Below, piece after piece: positions 5,457-13,178 of a stretch of 14,423 nucleotides of DNA (positions are counted from its first letter, which is position 1; the number at the start of each line of letters is the position of its first letter). A model generated the notes under the pieces. That model was given only the letters and a program-made list of their open reading frames with translations, was not told the origin of the DNA and did not search any database. The DNA comes from UBA4717 sp002404395. GTDB lineage: Bacteria; Bacillota; Clostridia; Oscillospirales; CAG-272. The stretch covers positions 1-14,423 of the forward strand of contig CALFNW010000051.1 in the NCBI GenBank assembly GCA_937902275.1, given 5' to 3'. The position numbers and the translations under genes are program-made.

Positions 5457-7614
5457 GCATATTTCCGCCGCGTTTTTCGGCAAGCTCCTTCGTGACCGTT
5501 GGACTCAGCTGATATTATATTTCTTCGTATTTTTCTTCACCGGCTCGGTGCCGCTCATGATGTATGCGACAAAGCTTAAGAGCCGGCTTGAGCAGGAGCT
5601 TCCGAAGTTTGACCCGATCAAGGATATCGCGGAGCTTTTGAGTGAAGCGCCGACGGTTTATACCGTGATCGCGGGGATCGTCGCGCTCTTTTGCGCGATA
5701 TTGATGTTTTCCTACCTCAATTCGCGCGTGAGCGTGAATTTTTACCACAGTCTGCCGATCAGGCGCACAAAATTATTCTTCATGCACTACTTCGGCGGTA
5801 TCTTTATCTTCGCCGCCGCGGTCGTCGCAAATCTGCTGATCGCTTTCGGTATTCTCGCGGCGAACGGCTTCTTTGAGGCAAAGCTTGCGGCGATGCTTGT
5901 GCGGATCGCGCTGTCGGCGGCAGTTTACTTCATTGTAATATATTCTTCGACCGTGCTTGTCGGTATGACCACGGGACTTGCGCCGGTGCAGTTTCTGCTG
6001 ACGCTGTTCGCGATGGCGATACTTCCTTTGCTTTACCTTGCATGGATCCTTTATAATTATGAGTTCGTAACCAATTTCTGGGTAGATTATTACCTTACAT
6101 ATGATAAGATAAAATGGCTCAGCCCGATATTCTTTGTCGGCAGCGGCGAGGTGCTCGGCACGGGCAAAGTGATCGGCGCGTTTGCCTTTTCACTCGTATG
6201 CGTCATCATCTCGGTCGTGCTCTATCACTTCCGCCTGAGCGAACGCTCGGGCAATCCGATCGTTTTCGGCGGCTTTGCGCAGTTCGTAAAATATGCGGTG
6301 ATGCTGACCGCGGCGCTGTATGCGGCGATCCTTTTCTACGAGATCGGCGGCTGGTTCTATTTCGGCGCGGTCTCGGGCACGGTGCTTTCGTGGATGATCG
6401 CGAACGCGATAATCAACAAGACCGGGCGTGCGATGTTCAAAGGCGTGCGCGGCATGGCGATATTCGCCGTCTGTCTGCTTGCGCTCATAAGCGTGCCGCG
6501 CTTTGATCTTTTCGGAGTCGCGAGCCGACTGCCCGAAACGGGAAGCGTGAAGTCGATCGAAGCCCGCTTCGGCGGCGATGAGCGCGGGTTTGTTTTCAAC
6601 GAAAAGTCAAACATCAGCGCGCTGCGTCAGATCTATGATGCCGCCGATCTTGCGTCTGAAAGTCAGACAGATTTCGTGCCTCAGGCGCGCACCTGGCGCA
6701 ATGTGCTGATCGATACGGATACCTACTCGCTCTCAATGCCGCGCTCGGGCGGTGCGCTTGAGCTGGTATTCAAGGATAAATTCGGGTTCCGATATGCGCG
6801 CAGTATATATGTAAGCGACAAATATGCGCTTGACAGACAGCTTGAGATCATCGCGGACAGCGAGGAGTTCAGACGTCAGTATACCGCGTACGCAAACAAT
6901 ACTTCAAAGCGGTTATTCAGGATCAGCTTCCCGTTCAACCGCATTGAGGACGGAGTTGCCGTCACAACGCTCGGCGACGGCAGGATCTCCGGCTTCAACG
7001 ATTACGGCGAAGGCGCGCCCTACTCGAACGCGTCGGCGCTGTCGGCGATCCGCGCAGACGCGGCAAAGGTGTCGTACGCCTACTTCAACACCCCGATCGT
7101 CGGAGGCGTGAATCTTTCGGGCGACGGCAGCTACAGCGGAAGCTACAGCTTCCCGATAAACCTGAAGTCGGGCGAGCTGTTTGAATACCTCTGTGAGCAG
7201 GATCTGATAAAGAGCGCCGATTACGCGCGCGACTTCGCCGACGCGGTGACTCGGATAGTGATCTACGACTTTGAGCTTGACCGCACGCTTGATATAACCG
7301 ACCGCGAACAGACGGACGCGCTTATCGGAGTGATCGGAAGTCAATACTCGAATTACTCGTGGGTAGACAACGGGATCGCTGCTTTCTTCGCGGTGCCCGA
7401 AAAGCGGTACGCGGTGCTCGTGACCTATACGGGCCGCGAGGAATACGTAAGCTACGATTACGACGAGCTGACTCATCTTGAGACCGCCAAGACGCTTACG
7501 AGCGACACGGGAGAGTACACGGAGCAGTATATGTTCTACAAGTGGCAGGTGCCGGAGTGGCTTGATTCCGCCTTTGAAACGTCGTCGACGCCGAACGGTC
7601 CCGCCGACGAATAA
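5425..7614 (+). CDS. ABC-2-type permease with large C-terminal extracytoplasmic domain
   Basis: This is the membrane partner of the preceding ATPase. The frame is open further upstream, but ATG 5425 with GGAGGAG before it is the clear start, giving 729 residues. About nine membrane segments can be read near 27-47, 77-97, 119-145, 158-180, 186-210, 247-267, 287-307, 310-330 and 342-358. The segment FYHSLPIRRTKLFF (107-120) is typical of Firmicutes ABC-2 permeases of YtrC/YtrD and related exporters. From about 365 to 729 the protein is soluble and rich in Tyr, Asp and Gly. If the N-terminus is inside and the nine helices are right, this tail lies outside the membrane. Only one permease gene follows the ATPase, so it probably works as a homodimer. 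Substrate is unknown; envelope-acting peptides or lipids are plausible. Confidence 0.88.
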   Translation: MTQQGSESANKHISAAFFGKLLRDRWTQLILYFFVFFFTGSVPLMMYATKLKSRLEQELPKFDPIKDIAELLSEAPTVYTVIAGIVALFCAILMFSYLNSRVSVNFYHSLPIRRTKLFFMHYFGGIFIFAAAVVANLLIAFGILAANGFFEAKLAAMLVRIALSAAVYFIVIYSSTVLVGMTTGLAPVQFLLTLFAMAILPLLYLAWILYNYEFVTNFWVDYYLTYDKIKWLSPIFFVGSGEVLGTGKVIGAFAFSLVCVIISVVLYHFRLSERSGNPIVFGGFAQFVKYAVMLTAALYAAILFYEIGGWFYFGAVSGTVLSWMIANAIINKTGRAMFKGVRGMAIFAVCLLALISVPRFDLFGVASRLPETGSVKSIEARFGGDERGFVFNEKSNISALRQIYDAADLASESQTDFVPQARTWRNVLIDTDTYSLSMPRSGGALELVFKDKFGFRYARSIYVSDKYALDRQLEIIADSEEFRRQYTAYANNTSKRLFRISFPFNRIEDGVAVTTLGDGRISGFNDYGEGAPYSNASALSAIRADAAKVSYAYFNTPIVGGVNLSGDGSYSGSYSFPINLKSGELFEYLCEQDLIKSADYARDFADAVTRIVIYDFELDRTLDITDREQTDALIGVIGSQYSNYSWVDNGIAAFFAVPEKRYAVLVTYTGREEYVSYDYDELTHLETAKTLTSDTGEYTEQYMFYKWQVPEWLDSAFETSSTPNGPADE

Positions 7615-7626
7615 GACCGGAGGAAA

Positions 7627-7711
7627 GTGAGATCACGGGTCTTGTGCCTGTAATTTTATCGGCTTTGCCGAATCGAAATCCACGTTCATTTTTTGAGTCG
7701 GCTACGCCGAC
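7627..7711. repeat. Intergenic hairpin repeats, copies B1 and B2
   Basis: This gap between the exporter permease and the first sugar permease holds GTGAGATCACGGGTC (7627-7641), a small hairpin TCGGC-TTT-GCCGA (7659-7671) and a perfect copy of GTCGGC-TAC-GCCGAC (7697-7711). The last touches the ribosome site of the next gene. A weak hairpin with a G-U pair (ACGGG/CCTGT, about 7635-7651) followed by AATTTTAT might be a weak terminator for the exporter operon. I see no convincing promoter here, so the next genes may be read through from upstream or use an unrecognised promoter. Confidence 0.55.
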
Positions 7712-7723
7712 ATGGAGATCAAA

Positions 7724-8665
7724 ATGATCGGAAAATCCGCCGCACGTGCGGCAGTAAAACCGAAGAAACCGCCAAGGGAGCCGAAGCATCACAGCTCAAA
7801 GCGGGAGCGACGGGAGCGGTTTCAGACCTTTTGGTTCATAGTGCCGAGCCTTATCGGCGTGGCGTTCTTCTATATCGCGCCGTTTTTCAGAGTCATCTGG
7901 TACTCGGTCATCGACAACACGGTGAGCGGAGAGCTTGTGGGCTTTGAAAACTATGCAAGGCTGCTTTCAAACTCGGTATTCAGGCTTGCGGCGAAGAACA
8001 CGCTGGTATTTTCGGCGATCGCACTGCCGCTTGCGATAATTCTGCCCTTGCTTTTAGCGACGCTCCTGATGCGGAAGATACCCGGAAAGAGCATTTTCCG
8101 CACGATACTGATAAGCCCGCTGATGGTGCCGACCGCTTCGGTCATTCTGATATTTGAAGTGATCTTCAACTACAACGGCGCGCTCAATTCTTTCCTTGCG
8201 AATTTCGGAGTTTCCGCCGTGGATTGGCTGCGCGGAGACTTCAGCCGCTACATAGTCGTGCTTTTGTACTTATGGAAGAATGTCGGCTACAACATGATCC
8301 TGTTCATGGCTTCGCTTGCCGCGATACCGAAGGACATGATAGACGCGGCAAGCATTGACGGCGCTTCGGCATTGCGTACCTTTTTCAAGATCAAGCTGCC
8401 GTATCTTTCGTCAAGTATAGTTTTCGTCGGACTGCTTTCGCTTATCAACTCGTTCAAGGTATTCCGCGAGGTCTACCTGCTTACGGGCGACTATCCGAAC
8501 GAAAAGCTGTATATGCTTCAGCATTTCATGAACAACACCTACGGCAGTCTCGATTACCAGAAGCTTTCCGCCGCCGCCATGATAATGTGTGTGGTCATGG
8601 TCGCGCTGATCTCGGTGCTTTTGCGGGTAGACGCAAAGCTCGGCAGAGACATTGAGGACGGTTGA
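7724..8665 (+). CDS. Sugar-type ABC transporter permease, MalF/UgpA family
   Basis: This is one of two integral membrane subunits of a binding-protein-dependent importer. ATG 7724 has GGAG six bases upstream. An in-frame ATG at 7712 would place that GGAG inside the gene and has no site of its own, so 7724 is preferred (313 residues; 317 if 7712). After a basic N-terminus, about six membrane helices follow, beginning FWFIVPSLIGVAFFY. The cytoplasmic EAA loop is readable as DAASIDGASALRTFF-KIKLP from residue 207, with its central glycine and LP kept and Glu replaced by Asp. This loop docks the ATPase. It is paired with the MalG-type gene 122 bases downstream. No ATPase gene is nearby, so a shared MsmK-like ATPase is likely. 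Substrate cannot be read from the permease. Confidence 0.93.
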   Translation: MIGKSAARAAVKPKKPPREPKHHSSKRERRERFQTFWFIVPSLIGVAFFYIAPFFRVIWYSVIDNTVSGELVGFENYARLLSNSVFRLAAKNTLVFSAIALPLAIILPLLLATLLMRKIPGKSIFRTILISPLMVPTASVILIFEVIFNYNGALNSFLANFGVSAVDWLRGDFSRYIVVLLYLWKNVGYNMILFMASLAAIPKDMIDAASIDGASALRTFFKIKLPYLSSSIVFVGLLSLINSFKVFREVYLLTGDYPNEKLYMLQHFMNNTYGSLDYQKLSAAAMIMCVVMVALISVLLRVDAKLGRDIEDG

Positions 8666-8700
8666 CGGCATTTCCGCCGCGCTGTCCGGCTCAGAAAAGA

Positions 8701-8744
8701 GTGAGATCCCGGGTCCGCTCCGAAAAGCTCAGCGCACGGAGCGG
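8701..8744. repeat. Intergenic repeat copy C with 8-bp hairpin
   Basis: GTGAGATCCCGGGTC (8701-8715) matches the copy at 7627-7641 at 14 of 15 bases. It runs into an 8-bp perfect stem, CCGCTCCG (8715-8722) and CGGAGCGG (8737-8744), with a 14-base loop. It separates the two sugar-permease genes, where a stem could act as an mRNA processing or stability element. There is no T-run, so it is not a convincing terminator. Confidence 0.5.
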
Positions 8745-8787
8745 TATGAAGCCTCGGATATAATTTGTGATTTATTGGAGATGGGTT

Positions 8788-9741
8788 ATGCAAATATTCA
8801 AGCCGAACGGTGAGCGCGATCTGCTTGCCGAGCGCGCTCGGCGTACCAAAAAACGCACAAGGGCAAGGAACGCGTTTCTGACCTTCCTTATTCTGATATT
8901 TATGACAACGCTGGCGATCGTCGTGATAACTCCGACGGTGCTGACGCTTACAAACTCGCTGATGTCCTCGGCGGAAATATCCTCAAACTACGGAAAGGTT
9001 TTTTCAAGCCTTACCTCAAGCGAGGGAAAACGCTTTGTATCCGACACGGTAAACTTAAAGCTTATCCCCGACAAGGTGGTGCTCGATCAGTTTTCGACCA
9101 TTCTCGTCAAAAGTCCGAAATACCTTGTCAAGTTCTGGAACTCGATGCTGTACTGCATACCGATCGTGATATTCCAGCTTGTATTCGCGCTTGCCGCCGC
9201 TTACGGCTTTGCGCGCTTTGAAAAGGGTGTGCGCGGCGTGATCTTCTTTGTCTATATAATACTTATGCTGATGCCGTATCAGGTCACGCTGGTACCGAAC
9301 TACATTGTGTCCGAAAGACTCGGACTCATAAACACCCCATGGTCGATCATCTTACCCGGTATATTTTCGCCGTTTGCCGTCTATATTCTGACGCGGTTCA
9401 TGCGGCGCATACCTTATTCGATGATCGAAGCCGCCAAGCTTGACGGCGCAAACGAATGGCAGATATTCAAGAGCATATGCGTGCCGATGTCCTCGGGTAT
9501 CGTGTACTCGGTTGCACTTTTGATCTTTATTGATTATTGGAACATGGTAGAGCAGCCGCTCATCATGCTTAAGGATCCCGAAAGCCATCCGCTGTCGGTG
9601 TTCTTATCAAAACTCAATACGGGAGACACGGGAGTTGCGTTTGCGGCGGCGACCGTATATATGATAGTGCCGATGCTGATGTTCTTATACAGCGAGGATT
9701 ACCTCGTTGAGGGAATATCTTACGCGGGCGGAATCAAATAA
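8788..9741 (+). CDS. Carbohydrate-type ABC transporter permease, MalG family
   Basis: This is the second importer permease. ATG 8788 has GGAG seven bases upstream; a GTG at 8767 in the same frame precedes that site and is unlikely. The 317 residues start with a basic cytoplasmic tail and a first helix near 30-55. A long extracytoplasmic loop follows, containing NLKLIPDKVVLDQF, the MalG-type signature before helix 2. The EAA loop EAAKLDGANEWQIFK begins at residue 214 and keeps Glu-Ala-Ala, the glycine and a following P. The C-terminus EGISYAGGIK is a diverged form of the family's usual end. The adaptor gene follows after 16 bases, so this pair is tightly linked to a non-importer gene, which is unusual. 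Confidence 0.94.
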   Translation: MQIFKPNGERDLLAERARRTKKRTRARNAFLTFLILIFMTTLAIVVITPTVLTLTNSLMSSAEISSNYGKVFSSLTSSEGKRFVSDTVNLKLIPDKVVLDQFSTILVKSPKYLVKFWNSMLYCIPIVIFQLVFALAAAYGFARFEKGVRGVIFFVYIILMLMPYQVTLVPNYIVSERLGLINTPWSIILPGIFSPFAVYILTRFMRRIPYSMIEAAKLDGANEWQIFKSICVPMSSGIVYSVALLIFIDYWNMVEQPLIMLKDPESHPLSVFLSKLNTGDTGVAFAAATVYMIVPMLMFLYSEDYLVEGISYAGGIK

Positions 9742-9757
9742 TCAAGGGAGAACGGTA

Positions 9758-12007
9758 ATGGAAACAAACGTAAAAAGACGCGAAATACTTAAAAACATTC
9801 TCATAATTTTCCTCATACTCATGCTGATCATGACCTTCTTTTCAAACACGATCATGAACAGATCGCTGCCCGAAGTGGCAACGCAGTATGCAAACTACAA
9901 GCAGATAAGCGATAAGATCCGCGCCAGCGGCTCGGTCACCGCGAAGCAGGACTACAGCCTTGTGGTCGACGAAGCCCGCCTCATCACCGAGGTGCTTGCG
10001 AACCGCGGCGACCGCATCAATCGCGGAGACGTGCTCTTTGTGCTTGACGAGACCGAAAGCTCAAACGTCACCGCGCTTGAGACCGATCTCAACAATCTTT
10101 TGATACAGCGCCAGCAGAAGCTGCTTGATAATGCAGGCTCAAGCGATATCGACAATCAGATCGCCGATCTCAAGGAGCAGATCGCGGAATACGAGAAGAT
10201 CCTCGCCGCTCTGCCCGGTTACGACAGCGGCTACGAAAAGCTCAAGACCGATTACGAAAACAAGATCACCGCGCTTGAAAACACGATAGAGAGCCTCAAC
10301 ACCGCGCTCGAATCGCCTACCGAGAAGCTTGAAGAGCTTCAGAACAAGATGAGCCGCTATGAGACGACCTACGACAAAGCCGAAGAATTGAAGAAAGAAG
10401 CCGATGAGGCGAAAAAGCTCTTCGACGCGGCGGAAAAGACCTACAACGAAGCCAAGGCGGCGGTAGAGGCTAAGGAAGCCGAGCTTGAAAACATCACCGA
10501 CAAGACCGACGCGTACCAAGAGGAGATCGATTCCTTAAACGACCGCAAGGCGGAATATCAGGAGCTGATAAACAATCTCGGCGGCTCGCAGAGCAACCTC
10601 CAACAGCTTTACGACGCGATGATCGACGCGAGAAGCGCACTGCGCGCGATCGAAGTCGAATATGACGCGTTCACCAAGGTGAAAGCGGCGAAGGCGGCTT
10701 ACGACGCCGATCCGACCGCCGAAAATCAGGCGGCATACACCGAAGCGCTCAGCTACTACGAGGACGTGGCGCAGATGAGCTACGGCGACCGCTCCGAGGG
10801 CGACTACACCCGTCTGCTTGAGAGCCGCAGCGCCGCAGAGGACAAGGCGACCAAGGCATACAACACGGCGGCGGACAAGAGCAGCGAATACAACAAGTAT
10901 TCCGAAAAGATCGCCGATCTTGACCGCAAGATCAAGGGCTATCAGTCGGATATCGACGCGGTTGCGAGCGAGACGGCAAAGCTTCAGAAGGAGCTTACCA
11001 AGCTTCAGAAAACCATGAGCGAAGCCGAGCCCGACAAGACCAAGTACGAGAGCGAATACAAGAGCGCCGACAGCCGTTACAACTACGCGCTCCTGCGCGA
11101 CGAAGCCGACGTTATCAAGAGCGGCAACAAGACGATAAACAAGCAGATCACCGAAAAGAACAAAGAGCTTGAGAAGTTAAAGACCGAAAAAGACAAGGTG
11201 CTTTCCGAATACACCGATGATAATCCCGGCGACAAGAAAGCGACCGAAAACTCGCTCAAGGACGCTAAGCGTTCGCTTGAAAAGCTTGAGGAGCAGAAGG
11301 CGAGCGACTCCGCAAACGAGTCGATCAACTCCGCGATCAAGCGTCTGGAGCTTGACAATCTGAACAAGCAGATCACCGCAAAGCAGAGAGAGCTTGACCG
11401 CGCAAGAAAGAAGCTTGCGAACAATGAGATCACCTCTCCCGTGAGCGGAACGATCACTTCGATCGCCTTTACCGCCGGCGAGGAGATCCCCGCAGGTTCG
11501 ACCGCTGCGACCATCGCGATCAGCGAAAAGGGCTATTCGATCACTTTCTCGGTAACGAACGAGCAGGCGCAGCGCATACGCGTCGGCGATATCGCTACCC
11601 TGAACAACTACTATCGCGGCGCCGAGCCCGAGCTTCAGGTCGTTTCGATCAAGAGCGAGCAGGGCGGCAGAAACAAGACGGTCGAGCTGTCGGTCTCGGG
11701 CGAAGACGTGACCGTAGGTCAGACGCTCAATTTCTCGCTCGGCGACAAGAGCCGCAGCTACGACAAGGTCGTGCCGACCAGCGCGCTGCGCGAGGACTCC
11801 AAGGGCAAGTACGTGCTCGTGGTCGATTCCAAGAGCACTCCGCTCGGCAACCGCTACACCGCGCGCAGAGTAAACGTGGAGGTCATCGCTTCCGACGAGA
11901 CCTCGTCGGCGCTTTCGGGCGAGCTTGAGGGCGGCGAGTTCATAATCACCACCTCAAGTTCACCGGTATCCGACGGTATGCAGGTTAGACTTGCCGACAA
12001 GAACTGA
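9758..12007 (+). CDS. HlyD/MacA-like membrane fusion (adaptor) protein with very long coiled coil
   Basis: ATG 9758 has AGGGAG seven bases upstream; 749 residues. A single N-terminal membrane anchor (about 11-29) leads to a first lipoyl half-motif (67-97, with VLANRGDRINRGDVLFVLD). Then comes a highly charged Lys/Glu/Ala-rich coiled-coil region (about 100-553), and the second lipoyl half NNEITSPVSGTITSI (555-569). A beta-barrel (about 580-650) and a C-terminal membrane-proximal domain follow. This order is that of HlyD/MacA adaptors, but the coiled coil is several times longer than in MacA. The region near 330-350 (SYYEDVAQMSYGDRSEG) probably forms the hairpin tip. The protein is anchored inside and projects outward. 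It sits between importer permeases and a MacB-like domain protein. In Gram-positive cells there is no TolC, so a cell-wall scaffold role is possible. Confidence 0.9.
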   Translation: METNVKRREILKNILIIFLILMLIMTFFSNTIMNRSLPEVATQYANYKQISDKIRASGSVTAKQDYSLVVDEARLITEVLANRGDRINRGDVLFVLDETESSNVTALETDLNNLLIQRQQKLLDNAGSSDIDNQIADLKEQIAEYEKILAALPGYDSGYEKLKTDYENKITALENTIESLNTALESPTEKLEELQNKMSRYETTYDKAEELKKEADEAKKLFDAAEKTYNEAKAAVEAKEAELENITDKTDAYQEEIDSLNDRKAEYQELINNLGGSQSNLQQLYDAMIDARSALRAIEVEYDAFTKVKAAKAAYDADPTAENQAAYTEALSYYEDVAQMSYGDRSEGDYTRLLESRSAAEDKATKAYNTAADKSSEYNKYSEKIADLDRKIKGYQSDIDAVASETAKLQKELTKLQKTMSEAEPDKTKYESEYKSADSRYNYALLRDEADVIKSGNKTINKQITEKNKELEKLKTEKDKVLSEYTDDNPGDKKATENSLKDAKRSLEKLEEQKASDSANESINSAIKRLELDNLNKQITAKQRELDRARKKLANNEITSPVSGTITSIAFTAGEEIPAGSTAATIAISEKGYSITFSVTNEQAQRIRVGDIATLNNYYRGAEPELQVVSIKSEQGGRNKTVELSVSGEDVTVGQTLNFSLGDKSRSYDKVVPTSALREDSKGKYVLVVDSKSTPLGNRYTARRVNVEVIASDETSSALSGELEGGEFIITTSSSPVSDGMQVRLADKN

Positions 12008-12030
12008 GGTCCGGATACGCTTTGCGGACC
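12008..12030. other. Intergenic hairpin after the adaptor gene
   Basis: GGTCCG (12008-12013) and CGGACC (12025-12030) pair across an 11-base loop directly after the adaptor stop codon. No T-run follows. The 97-base gap to the next start otherwise contains only AAAGGA, the ribosome site of the next gene. The hairpin may trim expression of the downstream genes or protect the upstream message. Confidence 0.4.
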
Positions 12031-12104
12031 GTCCGCGTTAAGCTTACGGCGGTCTGCACGGCGGCTGACTTCAGCGCATATAAAACGCAGAAAGGATGCG
12101 GCGA

Positions 12105-13103
12105 ATGACAAAATTCAGAAAAATTACGGCAATTGCCGCCGCCGCGCTCATACTTGTCTCGCTTTTGCTAGCTTTCGGGCTGAGACTCGGGATCATGTGT
12201 ATCCCGCGCGAGCTGTACGAGTACGGAAACTCGTCCGATTGGTCGGATGAAATAAATTATTCGCACGTTGCCGTATACGTTACCTCCGAAAACGGCTTTG
12301 AGGAGGACCGCATATATTATGCCGAATCGGCGATCGAATCGGCGTGCATAACCGAGTCGTACGAGACCGAATACAACCGCTACGGCGCTTCATGCGAGCG
12401 TGAGGTGAGCGTTTACCGTGACGGCGCGACAAACGGCGTGTCCTGCACGGCGACCGTGTACATGGGCGATTATTTCCTTTTCCACCGTATACCGCTTCGT
12501 GAGGGCGCGTATCCCTCTGACAACGCGGTGATAACCGACACCGTTATTCTGGACGAGGACGCGGCGTGGCAACTTTTCGGCTCCGCGCACGACGTTACGG
12601 GAATGGAGGTCGAAATAAACGGCAATATATACACGATCATCGGCGTGTCTGAGCGCGCTTCGGGCGTGTATACCAAGACCTACGGCGACAAGCCGCGCAT
12701 ATATATCGCAGGCAACTCGGCGGGCTTCAGGGACGAGGACATAAAATACACGACCTTTGACGTCATGATGCCCGACCCGATCACCAAATTCGCCGAAAAC
12801 GCGGTATCGGGCGCGGTCGGCAGTTCTGACGCCGTGATAAAAAACATTGACACCCGCTTTGACGGCTCAAGCCTGAAAGAGATGCTTGACGGCACGGTGA
12901 AGCTGATAACCGATTCGACCGATACCGAATACCCGTTTACCGAAAAGGCGACGCTCATACTTGTTCTGAAGGCCGCCGATCTGTATTCGGTCGAGCGGAT
13001 CGCCTTTATCGTGAGCATAGTCGGCGCGGTGATATTATTCTGGGCGCTTTACCGTCCGGTCATGGACGCCATCGGGCGTCTGTTCAAAAAGCTCAGATCC
13101 TGA
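12105..13103 (+). CDS. Two-helix membrane protein with MacB-type periplasmic core domain
   Basis: ATG 12105 is chosen because AAAGGA lies eight bases before it; an ATG at 12096 overlaps that site. The 332 residues have one helix at about 7-26, a large extracytoplasmic part (27-298), one helix at about 299-317 and a short basic tail. The stretch PLREGAYPSDNAVIT, the following LDEDAAWQLFGS (149-160) and the segment VTGMEVEINGNIYTIIGV (164-181) are the recognisable core of MacB/FtsX-type domains. True MacB/FtsX permeases have four helices and a coupling helix; here the last two helices are absent and no ATPase is encoded. So it cannot be an ordinary MacB permease. It probably docks with the adaptor upstream, as MacB does with MacA. 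That partnership is inferred from gene order and domain type. Confidence 0.8.
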   Translation: MTKFRKITAIAAAALILVSLLLAFGLRLGIMCIPRELYEYGNSSDWSDEINYSHVAVYVTSENGFEEDRIYYAESAIESACITESYETEYNRYGASCEREVSVYRDGATNGVSCTATVYMGDYFLFHRIPLREGAYPSDNAVITDTVILDEDAAWQLFGSAHDVTGMEVEINGNIYTIIGVSERASGVYTKTYGDKPRIYIAGNSAGFRDEDIKYTTFDVMMPDPITKFAENAVSGAVGSSDAVIKNIDTRFDGSSLKEMLDGTVKLITDSTDTEYPFTEKATLILVLKAADLYSVERIAFIVSIVGAVILFWALYRPVMDAIGRLFKKLRS

Positions 13104-13178
13104 AAACGCGGTGTCTGAGACGCGAATTGACTTATAAAAACGGTCGTGACAAAGGCCGCAAGACTACAGGAGAAAATA

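Noticed and set aside
4938..7476. Minus-strand open frames of 180-190 codons under the ABC genes (4938-5483, 6913-7476)
   Set aside because: These are shadows of the ATPase and permease genes. Their His/Arg/Val-rich sequence shows no domain, signal or ribosome site.
8759..8764. TATAAT hexamer before the MalG-like permease
   Set aside because: No -35 box lies 16-18 bases upstream (that position reads ACGGAG within the hairpin) and there is no TGn extension, so an internal promoter is not supported.
13109..13126. Imperfect hairpin after the MacB-like gene as a terminator
   Set aside because: The stem is bulged and short, no T-run follows, and the lipoprotein gene begins 75 bases after the stop with its own ribosome site. 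Read-through is more likely.
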